Below, in pieces: positions 51,733-59,658 of a stretch of 64,000 nt of DNA. This DNA comes from Phycisphaerales bacterium UBA5793. Lineage in GTDB: Bacteria; Planctomycetota; Phycisphaerae; Phycisphaerales; UBA5793. Position numbers and translations under genes: made by a program. The stretch is from the NCBI GenBank assembly GCA_002418285.1, contig DIDT01000067.1:62001-126000 (forward strand), in the 5' to 3' direction. The notes beneath the pieces were generated by a model. The model had not been told where the DNA came from. It was given only the letters and a program-made list of their open reading frames with translations, and did not search any database. How positions within the stretch are numbered: the first letter of the stretch is position 1; each line of letters begins with the position of its first letter.

Positions 51733-52720
51733 TGATCAGTCCTTCCATCACAAGCAGCGTCAGTCCCAGACCAAGGAAGATCTGAAACTTCTCTTCGTAG
51801 CGCAGCGTCTCTTCGCTCGTCATCTCGCGCTGCTGCGCCTGCTGTATCAGATGTTCGTACACCTTGTCAAGCTCAATGGTTCCCGTGGACACATTGAGAT
51901 ACTGTCCGTCCCTGCTGGCCAGCGCCATCTCGCGCAGCGTCTTGGCGTCAAGCCGCGTCATGACCGGCTTGCCTTCGTACATCACGTACGTCTGCCGGCC
52001 GTATTCATCGGTAATGGGAATCCGCGTCCCCGCAGTTTCATCACCGATGCCGATGGCAATGATGCGAATGCCCGCATCGCCCGCCGCCTTGGCCGCCTCA
52101 ACGGGAAAACTCTCCATGTCCTCGCCGTCGGTAATCAGGATGATGTCCTTGTGGCTCGCCTCTTTCGTGTCGAAGACTTCGCGCGTGGCCAGGCGGATCG
52201 CGTCACCGATCAGTGTCCCGCCGCGCACCACGCTGTCGGGCGAGAGATCATCCAGCGCCATGCGAGCAAAGCCGTAGTCGTGCGTCAGCGGGCACTTGAC
52301 CACCGCCGAGCCCGCAAACGCGACGATGGCCACGCGATCGCCCTTGACACTGGTCAGCGCATCGCGCACCCAGATCTTCGTCCGCTCGAGTCGATTCGGC
52401 GCGAGATCCTCGGCCAGCATGCTGCGCGACACGTCGATCACGAAGCACACATCCCGCCCGAACTTCTTGATTTTCTGCGGCTGCGCGTTCCACTGCGGCC
52501 GAGCCAGGCCAAATGTCACCAGCCCCAGCGCCCCCAGCAGCAGGATTGACTTGAGGATCGGCCGAATCCGACTCGCCGACGCCGCCAGCTCAGGCAGCAA
52601 CTTCGCATCCGCCAGACGGCGCAGCAGTGCCGCCCGCCGCACCAGCGCGTACACCATCACCACCGCCGCCACCGGCAGCACCCACAACGCCACGAGCCAG
52701 CGCGGATCGCCCAGATGCAT
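51707..52720 (-). CDS. batB: BatB-type VWA-domain membrane protein
   Basis: 337 residues from ATG 52720 (GTG 52723 overlaps the batA stop). Membrane helices at about residues 10-27 and 57-74 flank a short loop; a third helix is near the C-terminus (FLGLGLTLLVMEGLI). The von Willebrand A domain between them has an intact MIDAS motif DVSRSM, plus the second-loop Thr in RGGTLIGDA and Asp in ITDGEDME. Metal-dependent protein interaction is expected, probably with BatA and the TPR proteins. Confidence 0.92.
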   Translation of the reverse strand: MHLGDPRWLVALWVLPVAAVVMVYALVRRAALLRRLADAKLLPELAASASRIRPILKSILLLGALGLVTFGLARPQWNAQPQKIKKFGRDVCFVIDVSRSMLAEDLAPNRLERTKIWVRDALTSVKGDRVAIVAFAGSAVVKCPLTHDYGFARMALDDLSPDSVVRGGTLIGDAIRLATREVFDTKEASHKDIILITDGEDMESFPVEAAKAAGDAGIRIIAIGIGDETAGTRIPITDEYGRQTYVMYEGKPVMTRLDAKTLREMALASRDGQYLNVSTGTIELDKVYEHLIQQAQQREMTSEETLRYEEKFQIFLGLGLTLLVMEGLISGRKRTTS

Positions 52721-53787
52721 CACGGCACCCTCCGCAGCAACGTCGAATTCAGCAACAACTCAATCGCCAGCAGCGAAGCCGCAGCAAGAGCCCACGGCAC
52801 AAACTGCTCCTCGTACGACGTGTATTCCTTCGAGTGAATCTCGGTCTTTTCGAGCCGGTCAATCTCCTTGTAAATGTCATCAAGTGTCGCTTCGTTGCTC
52901 GCGCTGCGATAGGCGCCGCCCGTCATCTCCGCGATGCGATTGAGCAACTGCTCGTTGAATCCGCCGCCACCCGTAGGCACCTGCCGCTCACCGAAGGGCG
53001 TCTGGATCGTCATCATCCCCGAACCGCCGCCGATGCCGACGGAGTAGATCTTGATGCCCCAGTCCGCACACAGCTTGGCCGCATTCGGCGCCGAGATCGT
53101 GGTGACATTCTCATCACCGTCAGTGAGCAGCACGATGACCTTGCTCTTGATCTTGAACTCGGGATCGCTCTCCCCTTCCTCGCGTTTGGCCAGCTCGTTC
53201 TCCGCGTCACGCAGCCGGGCCGCCGCCAGCGCAATGCCCTCCCCGATCGCCGTTCCGGCATCAACGGACTGGGGATGCGCCAGCTGAATCGAATCGATGA
53301 GTTTGGTCAGGGTCTCGTGGATGCGCACAAGGGGAGCGACCGTTTCGGCGAATCGACCAAACGTTACAAGACCGATGAGATCATCCGGCCGCCCTTTCAA
53401 GCCGCGGTTGTTTCCCTTGATGAACTCATTGCAGAGCCGTTTGACGACGTCGATGCGCGTGGTCGGATCGCGCTGGTCGAGCAGTTGATTCATGCTCCAC
53501 GATCGATCCACGACGAACATGAGTGCGATGCCGTCTGCCGTCGTTCGCACCTCGCCGATGCCTTTCTGTGGTCGGGCCAGCGCGACAATCAGGCACACCA
53601 GCGCCAGAAAATGCAGCAGCGGCAGCGTCCAGAGCAGCCGCACCCGCCACGACGGCCGCACGTCGCGCACCAGATCGCGCGAGGAGAAACGCACCGAACC
53701 CCGCCGGCGGCGCCAGCTGCTCAGCCACGTCAGCACCGGCGCCAGCAGCAGCAAGAGCAACAACCATGGCGAAGCGAAATGCGGCAT
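52720..53787 (-). CDS. batA: BatA-type VWA-domain membrane protein
   Basis: 355 residues from ATG 53787. Architecture as BatB: two N-terminal helices (about 8-20 and 55-72), VWA domain with MIDAS DRSWSM, LLTDGDEN as the metal-site Asp loop, and a C-terminal helix (PWALAAASLLAIELLL). The longer loop after the MIDAS segment (QRDPTTRIDVVKRLCNEFI) is typical of BatA versus BatB. Start and stop overlap both neighbours, so the operon is translationally coupled. Confidence 0.92.
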   Translation of the reverse strand: MPHFASPWLLLLLLLAPVLTWLSSWRRRRGSVRFSSRDLVRDVRPSWRVRLLWTLPLLHFLALVCLIVALARPQKGIGEVRTTADGIALMFVVDRSWSMNQLLDQRDPTTRIDVVKRLCNEFIKGNNRGLKGRPDDLIGLVTFGRFAETVAPLVRIHETLTKLIDSIQLAHPQSVDAGTAIGEGIALAAARLRDAENELAKREEGESDPEFKIKSKVIVLLTDGDENVTTISAPNAAKLCADWGIKIYSVGIGGGSGMMTIQTPFGERQVPTGGGGFNEQLLNRIAEMTGGAYRSASNEATLDDIYKEIDRLEKTEIHSKEYTSYEEQFVPWALAAASLLAIELLLNSTLLRRVP

Positions 53788-54848
53788 CACGCCATGCCCT
53801 CCACCGGCTCAGCCGCACGACCCGCATGTCCCACCGCGGGGAACTCCACGATCGCATCTTCCGACTGCGTGCGGTTGATAAACGCCCGCACCGTCTCCAG
53901 CGTTGAATTCATCTGCGTCGGGTCCGGCACGTGCTCGGCGAACTTCACCATGTCGCAGTGCGTGAGAAACTCCTCGAGCAACTCCAGATCGCCCGCATTG
54001 AATTGCCGCGCCGAGCGCGAGGCGTCAAGGAATTCCTCGGTCGTCTGCTCCGGCGCCCGCAATCCGAATCGATCTTCGATGTATCTTCGCAGAATACTGG
54101 AAATGCGCTGGTAGAACGGCTTGTACAATCCTCGCTCGATGAGTTGCGCGGCGATGAGGCGGCCCAGTTCCGCCAAGGCGACGTCATGCGCCTTCTTGCG
54201 AATCGGTTCCGGTATGTAGGGTCGTCGTGAACGCGCAATCAGAATCGCCGCCAGGGCCATCGCCACTGCGAGACCACCGCCGAGGCTCGCCCAGACCCAC
54301 CACGGCCACACCGCCGCCGGCGCATCCACCACACCCCGCAGCGCTGCCGGCTCGCGAGCCGCTTCACCGCTGGGCCATTCCGAAACGACATCAACTGGCA
54401 CGGTGATCGAGTGCAGCACCACGCGATCGTCCGAAGTGCCCGCGTCACCCTTCAGATCACACGTGATGTCAAAGGGCTTGATCTCGGCGTGGCCAGGCAG
54501 ATACGGTTCGATGGTGAATTCAAATCGCTCGGTTCGCTCCTTCGAATTGGCCGATCGCGTCGTGTGCTTGCGCTGCGTCACACTCCAGTCCTGCGGCAAC
54601 GACTCATCGAGTTCCAGATCTTCGATACTCGCCGCCGCCGGCACAGTGACCTCCACCGTCAACTGCACCGAGCCCGATGTCCGCACCTGCCGCGGCTGCA
54701 GCGTCACCGTCGCCCGCACCTGACCCTCTTCCACCCGATGGGAAATCGGCTGCTCTGCCGTGCCGACGCTGCTCGGTGCCGAGCGATTGCACCCAACCAG
54801 CGCCAGCGCGGCCGCAACGATCGCGATCATGCAGCATCGACTCCTCAC
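53787..54848 (-). CDS. DUF4381/BatD-like lipoprotein of the moxR-bat operon
   Basis: 353 residues from a GTG overlapping the DUF58 stop (ATG 54830 is possible). N-terminal lipoprotein signal (IVAAALALVGC). An Ig-like extracytoplasmic domain (about 45-170) is followed by one membrane helix (about 190-212) and a cytoplasmic helical region with RGLYKPFYQRISSILRRYIE and EEFLTHCDMVKFA, which matches the C-terminal part of BatD/DUF4381 proteins of these operons. A conserved accessory; molecular role unknown. Confidence 0.82.
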   Translation of the reverse strand: MRSRCCMIAIVAAALALVGCNRSAPSSVGTAEQPISHRVEEGQVRATVTLQPRQVRTSGSVQLTVEVTVPAAASIEDLELDESLPQDWSVTQRKHTTRSANSKERTERFEFTIEPYLPGHAEIKPFDITCDLKGDAGTSDDRVVLHSITVPVDVVSEWPSGEAAREPAALRGVVDAPAAVWPWWVWASLGGGLAVAMALAAILIARSRRPYIPEPIRKKAHDVALAELGRLIAAQLIERGLYKPFYQRISSILRRYIEDRFGLRAPEQTTEEFLDASRSARQFNAGDLELLEEFLTHCDMVKFAEHVPDPTQMNSTLETVRAFINRTQSEDAIVEFPAVGHAGRAAEPVEGMA

Positions 54849-55780
54849 CGTCGCCGCTCCCTTCGCCGGAACAGTTGCATGAGCGTCTGGATGAACGGCC
54901 GCCCCGTCTGCACTTCCACGTAGTCGATGCCGTGTCGGCGGAATTGCTCGGCCAGCATGCGGTCTGTCTCATGCATCCGCCGCTCGTAGTCTCGCCGCGC
55001 CCGGCGCGATCCGGCGTCAAAGTAGAATCGCTCGCCCGTCTCGGCATCTTCCAGTTCGAGCAGTCCCACCGCCGGCAGGCCGTGCTCCAACCGATCGGAC
55101 ACACGCACGGCGATCACATCATGCCGCCGGTTGAGCAATCGCAGCGCCGTATCAAAATCCGCCACCATCCGGCCATTGCTGCGTCCGTTGTGATGCCCGT
55201 TGCGCGAGCCGCGCTCGATCGGCGCGAGGAAATCCGAGACCACGAACACGACGGCCTTGCGCTTCAGCACACGACCAAGATACTCGAGCGAGGCGGCGAT
55301 ATTCGTCCCGCGGCGCCGTGGATTAAAGTCCAGCAGTTCGCGAATGAGGCGCTGCACGTGCCGCGAACCCTTCTTGGGCGGGATGAAGTGCTCGACGTGA
55401 TCCGTGAAGATCAGCAGCCCGACCTTGTCGTTGTTGGCAATCGCCGTGAATGCGAGCACGGCACACAGTTCCGCCGCCGTGCGATTCTTGAAGCGATCGA
55501 CCGAGCCGAATTCGCCCGAGCCGCTCAGATCGACGGCAAAGATGATTGTCAGTTCGCGCTCTTCGACGTACTTCTTCACAAAAGGCGTGCCGGTCCGCGC
55601 CGTGACGTTCCAGTCGATCGTGCGAACATCGTCACCGGGCTGATATTCGCGCACTTCGGCGAACTCCATGCCGCGCCCTTTGAACGCGCTGGAGTACTCG
55701 CCTGCAAAGTCCTCGTTCACCGCCCGCCGGGTGAGGATCTGCAACTGCCGAACCTGTCGCATGAGCTCTTCAGGAAGCAT
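54845..55780 (-). CDS. DUF58 protein (VWA-like) of the moxR-bat operon
   Basis: 311 residues. The DUF58 hallmark is clear: YSSAFKGRGMEFAEVREYQPGDDVRTIDWNVTAR (seen in parts between residues 29 and 62), then a VWA-like core with FAVDLSGSGEFG. No membrane helix, so it is cytoplasmic. DUF58 proteins are regular partners of MoxR ATPases and may be their substrate or adaptor. It lies 17 bases downstream of moxR. Confidence 0.93.
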   Translation of the reverse strand: MLPEELMRQVRQLQILTRRAVNEDFAGEYSSAFKGRGMEFAEVREYQPGDDVRTIDWNVTARTGTPFVKKYVEERELTIIFAVDLSGSGEFGSVDRFKNRTAAELCAVLAFTAIANNDKVGLLIFTDHVEHFIPPKKGSRHVQRLIRELLDFNPRRRGTNIAASLEYLGRVLKRKAVVFVVSDFLAPIERGSRNGHHNGRSNGRMVADFDTALRLLNRRHDVIAVRVSDRLEHGLPAVGLLELEDAETGERFYFDAGSRRARRDYERRMHETDRMLAEQFRRHGIDYVEVQTGRPFIQTLMQLFRRRERRR

Positions 55781-55797
55781 CTCGCCCTACCACAGCA

Positions 55798-56787
55798 TCA
55801 CGGCACTGGAACGTGGTCGAAGATTTTCTTCACGATGGCGTCGTTATCGAGTCCCTCTGCCTCCGCCTCGTAGCTCGCGATCACGCGATGTCGCAGCACA
55901 TCAAGGCCGACGCTCTTGACATCCTGGGGCGTCACGTAGCCGCGATGCTGCAGAAATGCCCGCGCCTTGCCGGCCAGCGTCAGCGCCAGTGTGGCGCGCG
56001 GCGAAGCACCGAAGTCGATGAGTCGGCCGATGTCCAGGCCGTACTCCTTGGGCTCGCGCGTCGCGTGCACGATATCCACGATGTAATCTTTGATCTTGTC
56101 GTCGATGAAGATCTGATCGACGATCTGCCGCGCCTCGCGAATCTCATCGAGCGTAATGACCGCCTGGATCGGCGCGCGCGATTGCGTCGAAGCCATGCGG
56201 TCGAGCACCTGCCGCTCTTCGGCCTTGCTCGGATACGTCACCTTCAGCTTGAGCATGAAGCGATCCACCTGCGCTTCAGGCAGCGGATAGGTGCCCTCCT
56301 GTTCGATCGGATTCTGCGTCGCGAGCACGAGGAACGGGTCATCGAGGGGATACGTGGTATCGCCGATCGTCACCTGCCGCTCCTGCATCGCTTCGAGCAG
56401 GGCGCTTTGCACCTTGGCCGGCGCGCGGTTGATTTCGTCGGCCAGCACGATGTTGGCAAAGATCGGCCCCTTGCGCGGCGTGAACACGCCATCGCGCGGG
56501 TTGTAGATCAGTGTGCCCACCAGGTCGGCCGGGAGCAGATCCGGCGTAAACTGCAGACGCTGGAACTTCGCATGGATCGCCTGCGCGAGTGTCGACACTG
56601 TCAGCGTCTTGGCGAGTCCCGGCACGCCCTCGAGCAGCACATGGCCGTTGGTGAGCAACCCGATGAGCAGCCCGTCGATCATGTAGCGCTGGCCGACGAT
56701 CTGCTGTTCGATCGCCGCAACGATGCGACTCACGAACGCGCTTTTGTCCTCGACTGTGCGGGCGATTCCCTGTACGTCAACAGCCAT
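55798..56787 (-). CDS. moxR: MoxR-family AAA+ ATPase
   Basis: 329 residues, family-typical. First gene of the operon. The Walker A segment reads LEGVPGLAKTLTVS, Walker B ANIVLADEINRAP, sensor 1 FLVLATQNPIEQEG and the YPLPEAQVDRFMLK block follows. MoxR ATPases act as chaperones in maturation of metal or VWA-dependent complexes. No promoter could be placed with confidence in the 157 bases between its start and mobA. Confidence 0.95.
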   Translation of the reverse strand: MAVDVQGIARTVEDKSAFVSRIVAAIEQQIVGQRYMIDGLLIGLLTNGHVLLEGVPGLAKTLTVSTLAQAIHAKFQRLQFTPDLLPADLVGTLIYNPRDGVFTPRKGPIFANIVLADEINRAPAKVQSALLEAMQERQVTIGDTTYPLDDPFLVLATQNPIEQEGTYPLPEAQVDRFMLKLKVTYPSKAEERQVLDRMASTQSRAPIQAVITLDEIREARQIVDQIFIDDKIKDYIVDIVHATREPKEYGLDIGRLIDFGASPRATLALTLAGKARAFLQHRGYVTPQDVKSVGLDVLRHRVIASYEAEAEGLDNDAIVKKIFDHVPVP

Positions 56788-56944
56788 CAGTCATGACTCC
56801 TGTGGATGAGAATGGTTTATTCGGCCGTCGGTCAGCCGCGTCCGCACCGTGGGCGCAGGGTGAGGGGTGCCGTACTGGTATACTGATGCACGAGGCACGC
56901 GTTTCCGGCATCCTCCAAGCGTCTCGGTCGCTTCTTTCGCGCCG

Positions 56945-57526
56945 CTAGCCATCCGCCCGCTCAAGATCTTCCAACGTGTTCACTTGAGCCACCTCAGGCC
57001 AATCACCCGGCACGGGGAGATCAATGTGAGCGACGCTGTCGATGAGCTGATTCACCGCCCGCCTTCCCGCATCCAGATGGGCTCGAACGACAGAAAACAG
57101 ACGAACGTGGTACATCCCCGGAAACGGATGCCGTCCGTTCGAATCGAAAAACGAAACCACGAGTGAGTCAGTACGTCGCCCTGACGCCAGCAGTTCGATC
57201 CAGGCGGGTCGGACGACCGTCAGGTCGCATGAGAAGATGATACACCAGTCCACATTTGGCTCGTGACGGTTTTGAGCATCGTCGAGCGCCGCCTCGATTC
57301 CGCCAAGGGGCCCGAACCCGGGCCGAAGGTCCGCGAGGGTGCGAAGACCGAGATCGGCGTACCTGTCCGCCAAGTTGGCAACGACGGTCACTCCCTTCGC
57401 GACGGGCTGAATCTGGTTCGCAAGCCGCACGATGAGCGGCTCGCCGCCAAGCAGGGCCCGCGCCTTGTCGCTCCCGAAGCGCGATGAGCGTCCCCCCGCG
57501 AGAATGTACACCGGCAACCGTTGCAT
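56945..57526 (-). CDS. mobA: Molybdenum cofactor guanylyltransferase (MobA)
   Basis: 193 residues from ATG 57526; the longer open frame upstream lacks homology. The nucleotide-binding signature YILAGGRSSRFGSDKARALLGG is canonical for MobA (given in two parts: LAGGRSSRFGSDKA, ALLGG). FGPLGGIEAAL and the metal-site CDLTVVRP follow. It converts molybdopterin to the bis-MGD cofactor needed by DMSO-reductase-family enzymes, matching the molybdoenzyme encoded 2 kb away. Confidence 0.9.
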   Translation of the reverse strand: MQRLPVYILAGGRSSRFGSDKARALLGGEPLIVRLANQIQPVAKGVTVVANLADRYADLGLRTLADLRPGFGPLGGIEAALDDAQNRHEPNVDWCIIFSCDLTVVRPAWIELLASGRRTDSLVVSFFDSNGRHPFPGMYHVRLFSVVRAHLDAGRRAVNQLIDSVAHIDLPVPGDWPEVAQVNTLEDLERADG

Positions 57527-57604
57527 GCCTGACCAGTCTAGCGGCGATGCAGGCGTCGCCGCCAACCTGGTCAGCGCCGCCGCAAACGACGTCAACTGAA
57601 TAAA

Positions 57605-57958
57605 TCACACCCCGCGCGCAAACTGCTGCTGCGCCCACGACCACGCCGCCACCGTGCGCGGCAGCCCGCATGTGTTCATCGCCAGCAGCACCGCCTGCTC
57701 GATCTCCTGCTCGCTCGCCCCGGCCTGCATGGCCCGGCGGACGTGGCTCCGCATCGCCGAGTCCAGCCCCGCCCCGATACAGATCCCGATCTTGATCAGC
57801 GCCCGGGTCTTCTCATCCAGCGGTCCCGCTTTGTCCACCGCCCGCGCCACGCGCTCGTGCGACTCACCCAGCGCTGGAAACTTCGTGATGAAGTCCTTAT
57901 ACGTCTGCGGCACGGTGGATGTCTTCTTCGACTTTGTGTTTGGTTTCTTCTTGGCCAT
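57605..57958 (-). CDS. Carboxymuconolactone decarboxylase-family protein lacking the redox CxxC
   Basis: 117 residues from ATG 57958 with GGGGAA upstream. A Lys-rich start (MAKKKPNTKSKKTS) leads to the CMD/AhpD helical fold: KALIKIGICIG... , MRSHVRRAMQAGASEQEIEQAVLLAMNTCGLP. The usual ECxxCxxxH segment reads GLDSAMRSHV, so the His remains but both redox Cys are lost. A peroxidase role like AhpD is therefore unlikely. The gene is preceded by one copy of the palindromic repeat. Confidence 0.85.
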   Translation of the reverse strand: MAKKKPNTKSKKTSTVPQTYKDFITKFPALGESHERVARAVDKAGPLDEKTRALIKIGICIGAGLDSAMRSHVRRAMQAGASEQEIEQAVLLAMNTCGLPRTVAAWSWAQQQFARGV

Positions 57959-57975
57959 GAGGTTCCCCGCTCTGA

Positions 57976-58118
57976 GTAGGGTCCGCCGTGCGGACCGGTT
58001 GGACAACCGATGCGCAGAACTCATACGGATCGCGCTGTCTCATTCTAACGGCGTCATCCGGCTGAAGACGTGCGCGTAGTTGGGGATACGCCGTGTTGGT
58101 CCGCACGGCAGACCCTAC
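57976..58118. repeat. Inverted pair of a 21-bp palindromic repeat (intergenic)
   Basis: Copy 1 at 57976-57996 (GTAGGGTCCGCCGTGCGGACC) and copy 2, inverted with one mismatch, at 58098-58118, separated by 101 bases. Each copy contains the hairpin GGTCCGC-CGT-GCGGACC. It sits between the divergent CMD-like and FeS/NrfD genes. The same unit recurs inside the molybdoenzyme gene. Confidence 0.85.
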
Positions 58119-58149
58119 CAATCTCTCCCCACCCCGATACACTGGACCC

Positions 58150-59649
58150 ATGCAGTATGGCTTTGTCATCAATCACGAGGACTGCATCGGCTGCCACGCC
58201 TGCACCGTCGCGTGCAAGGCGGAGAACAGCGTGCCGGTCGCCTCGTTCCGCACCTCGGTCAAGTACACCGAGCAGGGGCTGTTCCCCGATGTCCGCCGCA
58301 TGTTCCTCGTCCAGCGGTGCAACCACTGCACCGACGCGCCGTGCGTGACCATCTGCCCCGTCAACGCCCTCGAAAAACGCAAGGACGGCATCGTCGATCT
58401 CGATCGCGACGCCTGCATCGGCTGCCGGGCGTGCATGCAGGCCTGCCCTTACGACGCGATCCATCTGAACGAAGACCTTGGCGCGGTTGAGAAGTGCCAC
58501 TACTGCGCCCATCGCATCGAAAAGAGTCTCGAGCCGGCGTGCGTCAACGTCTGCCCCGTCGGCGCGATCGTCTCAGGCGACATGGATGATCCCGGATCGC
58601 GCATCTCGCTGATGGTCCTCAACAACGAGACCAAGGTCCGCCGCCCCGAGCAGGGGACGGGGCCGAATGTCCGCTACATCGGGGCGTCCGACGTCGCGCT
58701 CCACCCGGGCAGCGCCGCGCGACCCGAAACCTACATCTGGAGCGATCGTTCGCCGCACAAGCGCGATCCGTGGCCGGAGTCGGTACCCACAACGCCACAC
58801 GCTCGCACCGTACTTGACGCCGGGCATAAGGTCGAGTGGGGCTGGCCGGTGGCGCTCTATCTCGTGACCAAGGGCATCGCCGCCGGCGCCGGCATACTCG
58901 CGCCGTTCGCCGCGTTTCTAGGGCTCGAATACGGCAGTTGGGCCCAGCGATACATGCCCGAAGTCGTCGCGCTGCTCTTCACCGCCATCACCTGTTTCCT
59001 GCTGGTCGAAGACCTCGCCAAACCCATGGCCTTCTACCGGATGGTGACGCGTCCCAACTGGAAGAGCTGGCTCGTCAAGGGTGGCGTCATCCTCGGCCTG
59101 TACATGGCCACCAATCCGCTCGCGATCATCCTGCGAATGCTCGACGCCAACGGCGCTGCCGACGTCCTTCGCTGGATCAACCTGCCCCTCGGTTTGGCTG
59201 TCGCGGGCTACACCGCGTTTCTCTTCAAACAGTGCAAGGGTCGCGACCTGTGGGAGAGCAAGTGGCTCCTGCCGCACCTGATCGCGCAGGCGGTGCTCCT
59301 GGGCAGCGCCGTCTTCGTCGCATTTCAATCAAATGCGTGGCAGTTCGGGGTTGAACACAACGTCATGATCAAACTCCTGCTCGCCGCCAGCATGATCGCT
59401 CATTCCGTGATCGTCACAAACGAATGGAAAGGCCATCACGAAACCGACAACGCGAAGCAGGCGGCCGGTTTCCTCGGCACCGTGCGTTGCGGATTGATCC
59501 CATGCTTTTCCAGTTCGCTGCTTATCGTCACGGCTCTGACCTGCTTCTTATGGTTCTTCCCCGGCCTGTTGATTCTCACGATCCCCTTCGGCCTCTACCT
59601 CTACGAATACGCCTTCATCCGCGCCGGCCAGCTGCCGCCGCTGTCTTGA
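58150..59649 (+). CDS. Fusion of four-cluster ferredoxin subunit and NrfD/PsrC-type membrane anchor
   Basis: 499 residues from ATG 58150. Residues 1-190 carry four [4Fe-4S] Cys sets: CIGCHACTVACK, CNHCTDAPCVTICP, CIGCRACMQACP and CHYCAHRIEK...CVNVCP. This equals the B subunit of polysulfide or sulfite-type molybdoenzymes. From about residue 235 (EWGWPVALYLVTKGIAAGAG) eight or nine membrane helices form an NrfD/PsrC-like quinone-reactive anchor. B and C subunits are normally separate proteins. There is no Tat signal, so the ferredoxin domain should face the cytoplasm. The catalytic subunit gene follows nine bases later. Confidence 0.93.
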   Translation: MQYGFVINHEDCIGCHACTVACKAENSVPVASFRTSVKYTEQGLFPDVRRMFLVQRCNHCTDAPCVTICPVNALEKRKDGIVDLDRDACIGCRACMQACPYDAIHLNEDLGAVEKCHYCAHRIEKSLEPACVNVCPVGAIVSGDMDDPGSRISLMVLNNETKVRRPEQGTGPNVRYIGASDVALHPGSAARPETYIWSDRSPHKRDPWPESVPTTPHARTVLDAGHKVEWGWPVALYLVTKGIAAGAGILAPFAAFLGLEYGSWAQRYMPEVVALLFTAITCFLLVEDLAKPMAFYRMVTRPNWKSWLVKGGVILGLYMATNPLAIILRMLDANGAADVLRWINLPLGLAVAGYTAFLFKQCKGRDLWESKWLLPHLIAQAVLLGSAVFVAFQSNAWQFGVEHNVMIKLLLAASMIAHSVIVTNEWKGHHETDNAKQAAGFLGTVRCGLIPCFSSSLLIVTALTCFLWFFPGLLILTIPFGLYLYEYAFIRAGQLPPLS

Positions 59650-59658
59650 GAGAGAACT

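Noticed and set aside
47466..56787. Chance that the Q-rich gene is an assembly artefact breaking the bat operon
   Set aside because: The gene order, stop/start overlaps and the conserved PVEKDW terminus of BatC are all intact, so the tract is taken as real though its exact length is uncertain.
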